A stretch of 64,000 nt of DNA from Alkalicoccus luteus (GTDB taxonomy: Bacteria; Bacillota; Bacilli; Bacillales; Salisediminibacteriaceae). Under the pieces are notes generated by a model that saw nothing but the letters and a program-made list of their open reading frames with translations, had not been told where the DNA came from and ran no database searches. The position numbers and the translations under genes were made by a program. This document shows positions 8,315-16,574 of the stretch, in pieces. The stretch lies in NCBI RefSeq assembly GCF_012034335.1, contig NZ_JAATHJ010000004.1:62001-126000 (forward strand). Direction: 5' to 3'. How positions within the stretch are numbered: position 1 is the stretch's first letter; the number at the start of each line of letters is the position of its first letter.

Positions 8315-10233
8315 CGTCTAAACAATGGTTCGGTGCTTCTTTTTTAGTGATTGCAGGAAGCGTTGTTTTTATGATGCTGTTCGCCTTCACCGGTAAGTTA
8401 ATGTACGAATTCAGTTTTCAAGATGAAGAATTGGCAGAAGAAACTTCTGTCGCGGGTGTTGATGTCGGCGGGATGCGCCCTGAAGAAGCGGAAGAAGTGC
8501 TTCTGGAGCGGATTGAAACGTTTGAAGAAAATGTTCGTTATGAACTGACTTGGTTCGATGAACAAATTCCGCTTCCGCGTGAGGCAGTTTCGATTCATAC
8601 AGGTGCGTCTGTCGGTCGTGCGGCAGAAGATGGTTCACAGGAAACGGCTGCAGTATCCGTCGATGAAGAAGCGCTGCGTGAAGCGGTATCGAGCTTCTCG
8701 TTCAACAGCAGCATGGAAGACGCTGTCCGTATGGATGAACTTGCCGCCCGGATTGAAGAAGATGCTGGCTCGCTGCAGCAGACGGATTATTCCTGGATGC
8801 TTCATCCGTATTTGCACGCGCATGCACAGCCAACGGAAACGGTCCTTACAGGAGCAGACAGAAGTTCTGTTTCCGACGAGATGGCTCAGTTGCTTCAACA
8901 GCACGAAACGATTGAAATCCCGGGCGGCAGTGACGTTTCGGTGATGGAAGCACTCGGTCTGCACGATTATCCGGATATGGATGAAGAATCCCTTGCAGCA
9001 CTGGGGTCCGCCGTGTTCGAAGCAGTCGCACCGACAAACTTTTCCATTGAAGAACGTCATATCCGCCATACGCTATTAGATAGCGTTCCACCCGGGTTTG
9101 ATGCACATCTTTCTCCCGGAAGAAAAGATTTTGCATTCGGCAATCCGAACGATTATGACTATGAACTGCAGCTGAACGTAACCGGTGGTTCGCTTCAAGT
9201 AGAGCTTTACGGCTATGCATACCCCCACGCGATCAACGTGGACGTCATGGAAAACGGAAATATTGCGGCTGAGACAAGAATCCGCTACACGGCGCCTGAT
9301 GATGAAGCAGGGTTCAATGCCAGCCAGAATAACAGCAGCGATGACTGGGGAATGCAGGACGACGATAACAGTGATTCCGATTCTGCTTTCGACGGTACGG
9401 GCTTTGACGATGACGGCATGACCAATGAAAGCAGCCCGTCAGGCGGCTCGGATGGGATGCTGGTTGAAACGGTCCGCACCATTTTTCGCGGTGATTCGTC
9501 TGAAGACGAAGAAACGATGGTACTTGCAGAAGATTATTATGCTCCGGTGCACGCCCTGGAAAGCCGGTCCATTTCGGTAAGGGAACCTGAGGAAGAAGAG
9601 GAAGAAACGTTCCCAGACCCTGATGAGGAATGGGATTTCCCCTGGGAACATACACCCGAAAATGGATTCGACGCCGGAGATGACTCCTTTAATGGCGGCA
9701 ACGGGTTTGATGGAGGAGACGACTTCTTCGACGATGGCGGAGGAGATGGTTCCTTCGACGGGAACGATGGATTTGACGAAGGAAATGGTTTCTTTGAAGG
9801 AGACGGCGGTTTTGACGATGGAGATGGTTCCTTCGACGAAAACGACGGATTTGATGAAGGAGACGATTCTTTCGACGGAGGCAGCGGTTTTGGAGATGAT
9901 GGATTCTCAGGAGAAAGCGGGAACGGCTTTGGCGGTGACGGCAGTGGATTAACTCCCGAACAGCGAAGGGCTGAACAGCAGTTCCGAAGCGGAAGCGGCT
10001 TTGACAGCTGGCTCGATCAAGGCGGCGGAGACGCATTTGATGCATGGGCAGAAAGCGGTACACCCGGAGATTATAATAACTGGCTCCGGGAGCATGGGGG
10101 AGACCCGCAGATGGGGATCGATTACAGTGACAATGAGATAGAGTTCGGCCGTCCCGGAACATTTCCGGAAAGCGGAGACGGCAGCACATTTCCCGGCTTT
10201 GAGCGTCCACCTGTAAAAGGGGAGGAACGCTGA
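8311..10233 (+). CDS. VanW-like surface protein with acidic Asp/Gly/Phe repeat
   Basis: The 640-residue protein has one N-terminal membrane anchor (about 7-29), a putative peptidoglycan-binding segment containing VAGVDVGGMRPEEAEEVL (about 47-140), and a VanW-like region around residues 230-335 (TNFSIEERHIRH ... LLDSVPPGFDAHLSPGRKDFAFGN). From about 345 onward it becomes extremely acidic, with a low-complexity FDxG-type repeat at about 449-547 and a conserved-looking C-terminal part. VanW-like proteins are cell-wall associated and common beside pilus genes in Bacilli. The family call is from motif memory; the role in pilus display is inferred from the downstream comC-pilN-pilO genes. Confidence 0.65.
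   Translation: MTSKQWFGASFLVIAGSVVFMMLFAFTGKLMYEFSFQDEELAEETSVAGVDVGGMRPEEAEEVLLERIETFEENVRYELTWFDEQIPLPREAVSIHTGASVGRAAEDGSQETAAVSVDEEALREAVSSFSFNSSMEDAVRMDELAARIEEDAGSLQQTDYSWMLHPYLHAHAQPTETVLTGADRSSVSDEMAQLLQQHETIEIPGGSDVSVMEALGLHDYPDMDEESLAALGSAVFEAVAPTNFSIEERHIRHTLLDSVPPGFDAHLSPGRKDFAFGNPNDYDYELQLNVTGGSLQVELYGYAYPHAINVDVMENGNIAAETRIRYTAPDDEAGFNASQNNSSDDWGMQDDDNSDSDSAFDGTGFDDDGMTNESSPSGGSDGMLVETVRTIFRGDSSEDEETMVLAEDYYAPVHALESRSISVREPEEEEEETFPDPDEEWDFPWEHTPENGFDAGDDSFNGGNGFDGGDDFFDDGGGDGSFDGNDGFDEGNGFFEGDGGFDDGDGSFDENDGFDEGDDSFDGGSGFGDDGFSGESGNGFGGDGSGLTPEQRRAEQQFRSGSGFDSWLDQGGGDAFDAWAESGTPGDYNNWLREHGGDPQMGIDYSDNEIEFGRPGTFPESGDGSTFPGFERPPVKGEER
9655..9950 (+). repeat. Coding tandem repeat (GGxGFDxGD-like units) in the VanW-like gene
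   Basis: About 100 residues consist of degenerate 7-10 residue units such as GGNGFDGGD, GNDGFDEGN and GDGGFDDGD. The DNA repeats with it, so slippage could change its length. The GGxGxD pattern recalls calcium-binding RTX nonapeptides but with Phe regularly placed before Asp. A calcium- or salt-dependent spacer is possible. Confidence 0.75.
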
Positions 10234-10266
10234 CCAGTTAGATAACTGGGAAGGGACGATGTAAAC

Positions 10267-10983
10267 ATGGAAATGGTGCTGTTCGTACTGATCGGACTGA
10301 TTATTGGATCGTTTTTAACTGCTGCCGGGCTGAGGATACCGGACGGGCAATCGATTGTGTATCCGCCATCCCGGTGCCCCGCCTGCAGCAGAAGACTGAG
10401 ACCGTGGAACCTGGTTCCGGTTTTGTCCTACCTGCTGCAGCGCGGCCGGTGCAGCGGCTGTGGGGAACGTATTTCCATCTTATATCCCTCCGGTGAGCTT
10501 GCCTTTGCGATACTGGCAGCAGCAAGCTTTTACATATTCGGCTGGTCATGGGAGCTGGCCGCAGCGTTATTATTTTCCGCGATGCTTGTCATGATTTCGG
10601 TCAGTGATCTTCGTTTTATGCTGATTCCGGATCGGATTCTGCTTGCTTTCGGCATTCCGCTTGCTTTACTGAGGCTCACCGCAGCGCCGCTGGATCCATG
10701 GTGGGATGCGGCTGCAGGCAGCGCCGGAGGCTTTGCGCTGCTGTTCGCGGCAGCTGCGGCCTCCCGTGGAGGACTTGGTGGCGGAGACGTAAAGCTTTAT
10801 GCAATTGTCGGTCTTATGCTTGGCTTTTCAGGGATGCTGATGTCTCTCGCAGCATCGTCTATACTCGGGCTGAGCGCAGGCTTGGCCGGAGTGCTGATTC
10901 GCAAATGGGGAAGAGAAACAGAAATACCATTCGGACCGTTTATTGCAGCAGGAGCACTGCTTGTCTACTTTGCAGGTGCCTGA
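10267..10983 (+). CDS. comC: Prepilin peptidase (leader peptidase / N-methyltransferase)
   Basis: A 238-residue polytopic membrane enzyme of the A24 family. The N-terminal domain has two Cys pairs (CPACSRR and CSGCGERI) typical of the zinc-linked methylase part. The catalytic Asp motifs are visible in SVSDLRFMLIPD and in GGGDVKLYAIVGLMLGF. It cleaves the leader of type IV prepilins and competence pseudopilins at the membrane. In Bacillus comC follows folC, so the location is conserved. No prepilin gene is present here, so substrates must be encoded elsewhere. Confidence 0.9.
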   Translation: MEMVLFVLIGLIIGSFLTAAGLRIPDGQSIVYPPSRCPACSRRLRPWNLVPVLSYLLQRGRCSGCGERISILYPSGELAFAILAAASFYIFGWSWELAAALLFSAMLVMISVSDLRFMLIPDRILLAFGIPLALLRLTAAPLDPWWDAAAGSAGGFALLFAAAAASRGGLGGGDVKLYAIVGLMLGFSGMLMSLAASSILGLSAGLAGVLIRKWGRETEIPFGPFIAAGALLVYFAGA

Positions 10984-11044
10984 ATGCTAATTTGAAATCT
11001 GCCCGGGCGCAAGCTGCCATGCGGGCACGCAGAAAAGGAGAGCA

Positions 11045-11665
11045 ATGATGTCTGGTTCCCAAAACATGTCTACTAAAGAAAGGCGAAACCGCTCGGCGCT
11101 GCCGATCGTAGCTGCCCTTCTCGTTGTTCTGGCTCTGATTATTTTTCTCGCGCTTTACTCGATTGGACTGACAATGGATGAGCAGCGAAGCGGAGCAGAA
11201 GCAGAGCTGGAAGAGTCCCGACAGCAGACGGAGGAGATGGAAGCGCAGCTGGCTGAAATAGAGAACAGCGATCCGGAGCGTCTGCTCGGAGCAATGGATC
11301 AGCTGGAGGACGAAATCGTGCCGGCTTCTGTTATTTTACAGGAAACGATGTCGCTGCTGCCGGAAGACGCTGCGATTACGATGGTTGATTATACATATCC
11401 TGATAAACTGGAACTCGAAGCACTCATGACAGCCGCTCCGGAAATTGCGGCGTTTCAGTTTCATGCGGAAGAATCAGCGCTGATTCAAAAGGCAGAAATT
11501 GACATCGTGCAGGGAGAAGCGGTTCTCGAAGAGGCGGCAGAAAATCCGCTTTGGTTTGACGAGTTCCTGCCTTCCTATTTTGCAACGATCCATCTCGTTC
11601 TTCATCCGGACGCCATCCAGGCCTATGAGCCGGAAGAAGAGGAAGAGGAGGTGGAGCTCCCATGA
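11045..11665 (+). CDS. PilN-like type IV pilus inner-membrane assembly protein
   Basis: A 206-residue bitopic protein: short basic cytoplasmic N-terminus, one membrane helix (about 20-42), a coiled coil rich in Glu/Gln (about 46-85), and an extracytoplasmic domain with the MSLLPEDAAITMVDY pattern seen in PilN/GspL-type proteins. The tail is a run of Glu. Its end overlaps the next gene by four bases (ATGA). PilN and PilO form a heterodimer linking the motor to the pilus base. The call relies on topology, the motif and the neighbour. Confidence 0.65.
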   Translation: MMSGSQNMSTKERRNRSALPIVAALLVVLALIIFLALYSIGLTMDEQRSGAEAELEESRQQTEEMEAQLAEIENSDPERLLGAMDQLEDEIVPASVILQETMSLLPEDAAITMVDYTYPDKLELEALMTAAPEIAAFQFHAEESALIQKAEIDIVQGEAVLEEAAENPLWFDEFLPSYFATIHLVLHPDAIQAYEPEEEEEEVELP

Positions 11666-12519
11666 CGAATCGAATGTGGACGATCGCAGGCATTAGCGTG
11701 CTGACAGTCGGTCTGGCCCTTTATTTTTTTCTCGCAGTATTTCCTGACATACAGGACAGGGATCAGGCGGAAGAAGAGCTGGCAGAAGAAGAGCGGTATC
11801 AGCAGCAGCTTGAGACAGCCATCCGGGAAGAAGCGGAGGCTCGTGCTTCCGAGCCTGAAGATACGACTGAACTTCAGCGGAGGCTTCCAGTCGTTCGGCA
11901 GACAGACAGGTTTTTAATGGACTTAAATCAGGCGGAAGAAGTAGCTGGTGCTCGTATCCTGTCGATCAGCATGCGCTACGACCTTCCTGTTCATGGCTTT
12001 GAGACGGTAGAACCGCCGCATACAGAAGACGTCGAGGAACGGACATCAACTCCAGCAGACGTCCGGCGAAATGAAGTGGAAGATTTGGAGGAAGAGCCGG
12101 AACAGGATCCGGAAGAAGCAGTGGAAGAAGAGGATGTGCCTCCTGAAGAAGCAGAGCCGGATATCACCGACAGGCAGGAGCAAGCAGAGGATACAGCCGG
12201 AAACGGAGCTGTTCTGACAGATGAACTCGACGGTTTGCTTAAACAGACTGCCACGGTGGAGGTTCGGGTCAGCAATTATGATTCGCTTGCGGGCTTCATC
12301 AATGAGCTTGATCAGCTTGTGCGGTTCGTGAACATCGAATCGATTGTGTTTCTCGGTGCTTCCGAAGACCGCATCTTCGACGGCGCATCAGATATTTTCC
12401 TGGAGGTGCAGGTGTCATCGTTCTATTACGAAGAGCTTGAACATCTGGAGCACGAAGCGCCTGTGCTTGACTACCCTGATCCCGGGGAAGAGGCAGATCC
12501 ATTTCTCGAATCCAACTGA
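11662..12519 (+). CDS. PilO-like type IV pilus assembly protein with acidic insert
   Basis: A 285-residue protein with one N-terminal membrane helix (about 8-28), a coiled coil (about 32-60), and a ferredoxin-like pattern at the end (TVEVRVSNYDSLAGFINELDQLVRFVNIESI) as in PilO. Between them lies an acidic segment (about 115-180) dominated by Glu, Pro and Asp, longer than in usual PilO proteins and probably reflecting adaptation to salt. It is translationally coupled to the PilN-like gene and is the last gene before a terminator. Confidence 0.65.
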   Translation: MTNRMWTIAGISVLTVGLALYFFLAVFPDIQDRDQAEEELAEEERYQQQLETAIREEAEARASEPEDTTELQRRLPVVRQTDRFLMDLNQAEEVAGARILSISMRYDLPVHGFETVEPPHTEDVEERTSTPADVRRNEVEDLEEEPEQDPEEAVEEEDVPPEEAEPDITDRQEQAEDTAGNGAVLTDELDGLLKQTATVEVRVSNYDSLAGFINELDQLVRFVNIESIVFLGASEDRIFDGASDIFLEVQVSSFYYEELEHLEHEAPVLDYPDPGEEADPFLESN

Positions 12520-12526
12520 ACACACC

Positions 12527-12565
12527 AAGCAAAAACGCGAAGGTACGTTCGTGTTTTTGCTTTTC
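12527..12565 (+). terminator. Intrinsic terminator closing the pilus-like operon
   Basis: A 15-base stem with one G-T pair (AAGCAAAAACGCGAA / TTCGTGTTTTTGCTT) followed by TTC and TTTTG. Confidence 0.8.
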
Positions 12566-12672
12566 TTTTGTAAACAGATGTGGTATGTTAAATCATACCA
12601 ATTCCTTTCTCAGGCGATGCAGAACAGGATACATAGTGCAAAGACGATACGGAGGCGAAAGGAGCTGGCAGC

Positions 12673-13236
12673 ATGAAACACCTTATACTGGCGTCAAAGT
12701 CACCGCGCCGCAAAGAACTGCTTACACAGCTCGGAGTCGCCCATAAGGCAGTGCCGGCAGAAAAAGAAGAACGAATCGAAGCGGGTATGTCCCCTGAAGA
12801 GGCGGTTCGTACACTTGCACAGCAAAAAGCAGAAGAAGTGGCTGCGCGATTCCCGGATGCACTCGTACTCGGTGCTGATACGGTCGTTGCGATCAACGGC
12901 ACGATCCTCGGCAAACCACGCGACCGGGCGGAAGCGGCTTCCATGCTTCGAACTCTTTCCGGACATACACATACTGTTTACACGGGCGTAGCGATTGCAG
13001 AAAACGGACAGATGGACGTCTTTGTTTCCGGGGCAGCCGTTACGTTTTACCAGCTTGACGAGGCAGACATCAGCTGGTACACGGCAACCGGGGAGCCGGA
13101 TGATAAGGCAGGGGCTTACGGCATTCAGGGGCTCGGGGCAGTGCTCGTGGAAAAGATTGAAGGGGATTACAGTGCGGTAGTGGGACTTCCGGCGGCTAAG
13201 GTGTTCCGTGCGCTTAAAAAGCGCGGATATGTCTGA
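12673..13236 (+). CDS. maf: Maf family nucleotide pyrophosphatase
   Basis: The 187-residue protein begins with the Maf signature LILASKSPRRKELL and contains LGADTVVAINGTILGKPRD and GEPDDKAGAYGIQG. Maf proteins hydrolyse non-canonical nucleoside triphosphates such as dTTP, UTP or modified bases, and are linked to septum control in Bacillus. GGAGGCGAAAGGAG lies upstream of the start. It is followed by radC as in Bacillus; spoIIB, which normally precedes it, is missing. Confidence 0.92.
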   Translation: MKHLILASKSPRRKELLTQLGVAHKAVPAEKEERIEAGMSPEEAVRTLAQQKAEEVAARFPDALVLGADTVVAINGTILGKPRDRAEAASMLRTLSGHTHTVYTGVAIAENGQMDVFVSGAAVTFYQLDEADISWYTATGEPDDKAGAYGIQGLGAVLVEKIEGDYSAVVGLPAAKVFRALKKRGYV

Positions 13237-13265
13237 GAGGCATCATCCGGGAGAGGACACAGGTG

Positions 13266-13952
13266 ATGGAAAAAGCGATGATGATCCGCGACGTGCCGAA
13301 AAGTGAGCGGCCGAGGGAACGGCTCATGCAGCATGGAGCAGAGGCACTGAGCAACCAGGAGCTTCTGGCGCTGCTGCTTGGCAGCGGAACGCGAAGGGAA
13401 TCAGTGATGGACCTGGCCGGAAGGCTGATTCAGACGTTCGACGGACTGAAGCTGCTGAAAGATGCGACAGTTTCTGAGCTGATGGATGTGAAGGGGATCG
13501 GAGAAGCAAAAGCCGTGCAAATGCGTGCGGCGCTTGAGATCGGCAGGAGGATCAAACAGTTTCCGGTCGAGGAGACGCACGTCGTTCGTTCTCCGCAGGA
13601 CGCAGCCGACTATATGATGGAAGAAATGAGACACTTGAAGCAGGAGCACTTTGTAGCACTCTATCTGAATACGAAAAACGCCGTTCTTCACAAAAAAACG
13701 ATCTTTATTGGCAGTCTCAATGCCAGTCTGGTGCACCCCCGGGAAGTTTTTAAAGAAGCGCTGCGTTATTCCAGCGCCTCGCTTATCTGCCTGCACAATC
13801 ACCCGTCCGGCATACCGGAACCGAGTCAGGAGGATATCGATGTGACGAAACGTCTGCAGGAGACAGGGCGGATGCTCGGGGTGGAGCTTCTGGACCATGT
13901 TATCATCGGCGACAGGCGGTTTTGTTCGCTTAAGGAAAAAGGCTATTTATAG
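13266..13952 (+). CDS. radC: RadC family JAB/MPN-domain protein
   Basis: A 228-residue protein (a GTG three bases upstream is an alternative start) with an N-terminal helix-hairpin-helix segment (VKGIGEAKAVQMRAALEIG, about 70-88) and a JAB metalloprotease-like domain carrying HNHPSG at about 177-182, the zinc-binding motif. The historic DNA-repair role is doubtful; its biochemical function is not settled. It lies 29 bases after maf and ends just before a strong terminator, next to which a group II intron has inserted. Confidence 0.92.
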   Translation: MEKAMMIRDVPKSERPRERLMQHGAEALSNQELLALLLGSGTRRESVMDLAGRLIQTFDGLKLLKDATVSELMDVKGIGEAKAVQMRAALEIGRRIKQFPVEETHVVRSPQDAADYMMEEMRHLKQEHFVALYLNTKNAVLHKKTIFIGSLNASLVHPREVFKEALRYSSASLICLHNHPSGIPEPSQEDIDVTKRLQETGRMLGVELLDHVIIGDRRFCSLKEKGYL

Positions 13953-13960
13953 GACGCTCA

Positions 13961-13999
13961 GAAAGCCGGCGGGGACATTTTTCCCCGCCGGCTTTCCAG
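13961..13999 (+). terminator. radC terminator, copy 1 of a duplicated hairpin
   Basis: A 14-base perfect stem beginning GAAAGCCGGCGGGG with an acattttt loop. The group II intron starts six bases beyond the stem. A near-identical hairpin recurs at 15258-15293, on the far side of the inserted block. Confidence 0.85.
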
Positions 14000-14001
14000 G
14001 C

Positions 14002-14623
14002 GTGTGCCCGGCATGTCTGACAGCTTGGTGGTGAAAGTCCACTACGGGCTTGGCAATGGGAACCGTTAGCGAATGGCAAGGGTGTCCGGGGCGACCCGGA
14101 ATCTGAAGGCAGCCGGACGCAAACACACGCGGTAACGAACAGAAACAGGATACAAGGCTGAATAGGGAGGGATGAGTCTGCCAGCCAAGACGAAATCCCA
14201 CATTGCCCGAATCCCGTTCAGTAAATTCTGTGCCGACGAGTGGAAAGCGGTCAGACTTACCCGGGGAGATCTGTATGGAATGCTCTAACGAGTAACGATT
14301 GCCGTGAGGCAATCCTGAACATACAGAAGTCAGTTCAAGTCATAGTACCGGGAACGATCCCTGAAAAGGGAAACGAGGGAAGGACTTGACGGTTGGTATC
14401 TCCATGTCCGCAGACGTGTGAAGTTGTGATGATCACAGACAACGGAATTGAATTTCCGGCTGCTCCCGGAAGGATAGAGTGGAACTCGAACGTACTGGGA
14501 GAGCGTGTAGCAACCTTTGCGGGGAAGCGACAAGGAAGGAAGATGCCATCGAACCGCCGTGTACGAGATCCGTACGCACGGTGGTGTGAGAGGACGGGGG
14601 TTAGCCACCCCCTTCTACTCGAT
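14002..14623 (+). mobile_element. Group II intron (class IIC-like), without reverse transcriptase
   Basis: The 5' end GTGTGCCCGGCATG and the segments CAAGGGTGTCC and GGAATCTGAAGG match the start of domain I in bacterial IIC introns. Near the 3' end GAACCGCCGTG ... GGTGGTGTGAGAGG (14551-14593) has the form of catalytic domain V. A GGGGGttagCCaCCCCC hairpin (domain VI) ends in CTACTCGAT. At about 620 bases there is no room for an intron-encoded protein; domain IV is short, so any movement needs a maturase in trans. Insertion just after a terminator hairpin is the known target preference of class IIC introns. Exact ends are approximate. Confidence 0.8.
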
Positions 14624-14630
14624 TTGATAA

Positions 14631-15258
14631 AGTCTTTCAATTTACATGTTTATTCGTTTAGTTGTATTTCACCTCTGCTTACCGAGCCTGCCGTGGGCTT
14701 GCCTTCAGCTATTTCTCAGCGTGACTCCTGTATGAAGAGAAGAAAGGCACGTAGGATGGCGCGGCTTCACTCGGACACAGGCTTCTCGCGATAAGCCTTC
14801 AAGACCCGGTCCAGCGCCGCTCGTGCGTTCATTCCGTTCAAGATCGAACGGAATTGAATCTTCAGACTGCGCGGCTTCCACGGGCACGCCGGACACATTA
14901 GAGAAACGACTCTGCTTGTTGCAGAACAACGTCACAACAGGCAGACGCGACTGTTTTTTCCGTTTATCATGAATACGATGAAGGACTGGCAGCCCTATTT
15001 AACATCGAAACGTCTCATCGGGAAGGTTCTATTCGTATGGAAGTCGATCGTGCCTTCATAACCAGCACATGAAACGCACTGCCAGCTGCCGGCATCGAAG
15101 GATCTCGACTCCGGGAGGATCAGAACGAGGCGAAGATCCAGCGATTCCGACAGCAGGAGGAATCGGTTAGCTGAGCCCGTTCCCTCCGGAAAGCGAGTGT
15201 CCGCAGATACAGGCAGATGCCATCTTATTCACCTAAAATGACTTTATCAACACTCTGG
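14631..15258 (+). repeat. Dispersed non-coding repeat, copy A
   Basis: About 628 bases with no credible gene. The reverse complement of 49063-49778 matches it along its length, including the blocks ATGAAGAGAAGAAAGGCACG, GCGGCTTCACTCGGACACAG, GTCTCATCGGGAA and CTGAGCCCGTTCCCTCCGGA. Internal short palindromes (CCGTTCaagatcGAACGG) suggest a folded RNA or single-strand form. The right end (ACTTTATCAACA...) abuts a terminator hairpin, as does the right end of copy B. No transposase is encoded in either copy. Confidence 0.85.
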
Positions 15259-15293
15259 AAAGCCGGCCGGGACATTTTTCCCTGCCGGCTTTC
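15258..15293 (+). terminator. Second copy of the radC terminator-like hairpin
   Basis: GAAAGCCGGCcGGG / CCCtGCCGGCTTTC with the same acattttt loop as the hairpin at 13961. Together the two hairpins bracket the intron plus repeat A. The following 220 bases to mreB contain a TATAAT at 15440-15445 (weak -35) that may be the mreB promoter. Confidence 0.75.
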
Positions 15294-15520
15294 ATCCGTT
15301 CTGCCTGTGAAAGGTAGGGGCGCTGATCCGGTTGTGCAGCCGCGAGGCGTTCTATGCTTCAGCAAAGACGTATGTTAGGATAAATTGAGGAATTTTCGGC
15401 TCATACGGAAAAACGCTACTCTTTCCTGTAAAAGTTGCGTATAATGAAACGTATCGGCCAAATTTAACGACATGTATGATGGAAGCCTATGAATAGAGAA
15501 GTTGAAGGGAGATTACATAG

Positions 15521-16561
15521 ATGTTTTCTGGATTTTCAAAAGATTTAGGGATTGACTTGGGTACAGCTAATACGCTCGTATATGTAAAAGGAAAAGGTGT
15601 TATTCTTCGGGAGCCGTCTGTTGTGGCGATCCGCTCTGACTCTGGATCCATCGAAGCTGTCGGTAACGACGCGAAAAACATGATCGGACGCACGCCCGGC
15701 AATATTATCGCGATTCGCCCAATGAAAGATGGTGTTATTGCAGATTTTGATACGACATCCACGATGATGAAGCACTTCATTCAGCAGGCGCTGCGAAAGC
15801 GGTCATCGCTCACAAAGAAGCCAAACGTGATGGTGTGTGTTCCGTCCGGCATCACAGCAGTTGAGAAACGCGCGGTGGAGGATGCGACCAAGCAGGCAGG
15901 TGCCCGGGAAGCCTACACGATTGAGGAGCCGTTTGCAGCTGCGATCGGTGCCAATCTTCCTGTATGGGAACCGACCGGAAGCATGATTGTCGACATCGGC
16001 GGCGGAACGACAGAAGTAGCGATCATTTCCCTCGGCGGCATTGTCACGAGCCAGTCTGTCCGCGTAGCTGGTGATGAGATGGACGATTCGATCGTTCAGT
16101 ATGTGAAAAAGACATACAGCCTCATGATCGGGGAACGTACGGCTGAAGCGATTAAATTTGAAGTCGGTGCAGCTGGGGATGTCAGCAGCGACGAGTCAAT
16201 GGAAATTCGCGGGCGCGACCTCGTTACCGGTCTTCCGAAAACGATCACGATCACAGGCAAAGAAATTTCCGGTGCACTCGTTGAGACCGTTTCATCGATT
16301 GTTGAAGCCGTGAAAAATACGCTGGAGCAATCTCCGCCGGAACTCGCTGCAGATATTATGGACCGCGGCATCGTGCTGACGGGCGGCGGTGCACTGCTGC
16401 GAAACCTTGATAAAGTATTGAGCGATGAGACAAACATGCCGGTGCTCGTTGCAGACGAACCGCTTGACAGCGTCGCTGTCGGAACAGGGAAAGCACTTGA
16501 AAACCTTCACCTTTTCCGTTCTAAAGCTGGGATTACAGCCCGTTCCAACCGGAAAGCTTAA
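15521..16561 (+). CDS. mreB: Rod-shape-determining actin homologue MreB
   Basis: The 346-residue protein has the actin-fold phosphate-1 motif GIDLGTANT (10-18), phosphate-2 motif ([17 protein letters not shown]) and adenosine motif ([12 protein letters not shown]). It polymerises under the membrane and guides lateral cell-wall synthesis, so the cell is probably a rod. GAAGGGAGA precedes the ATG. It starts the mreBCD-minCD cluster in the Bacillus order. Confidence 0.95.
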   Translation: MFSGFSKDLGIDLGTANTLVYVKGKGVILREPSVVAIRSDSGSIEAVGNDAKNMIGRTPGNIIAIRPMKDGVIADFDTTSTMMKHFIQQALRKRSSLTKKPNVMVCVPSGITAVEKRAVEDATKQAGAREAYTIEEPFAAAIGANLPVWEPTGSMIVDIGGGTTEVAIISLGGIVTSQSVRVAGDEMDDSIVQYVKKTYSLMIGERTAEAIKFEVGAAGDVSSDESMEIRGRDLVTGLPKTITITGKEISGALVETVSSIVEAVKNTLEQSPPELAADIMDRGIVLTGGGALLRNLDKVLSDETNMPVLVADEPLDSVAVGTGKALENLHLFRSKAGITARSNRKA

Positions 16562-16574
16562 GCGGGTGCTGTAA

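Noticed and set aside
9655-9950. CRISPR-like or satellite array
   Set aside because: The repeats are in frame within a gene and encode acidic units; there are no spacers.
14393-14794. 133-residue frame spanning the intron end and repeat A
   Set aside because: It crosses the catalytic domain V and the intron boundary; the part shared with copy B follows from repeat identity.
14624-15260. Insertion sequence with transposase
   Set aside because: No frame in either copy resembles a transposase and no target-site duplication was seen at the outer ends.
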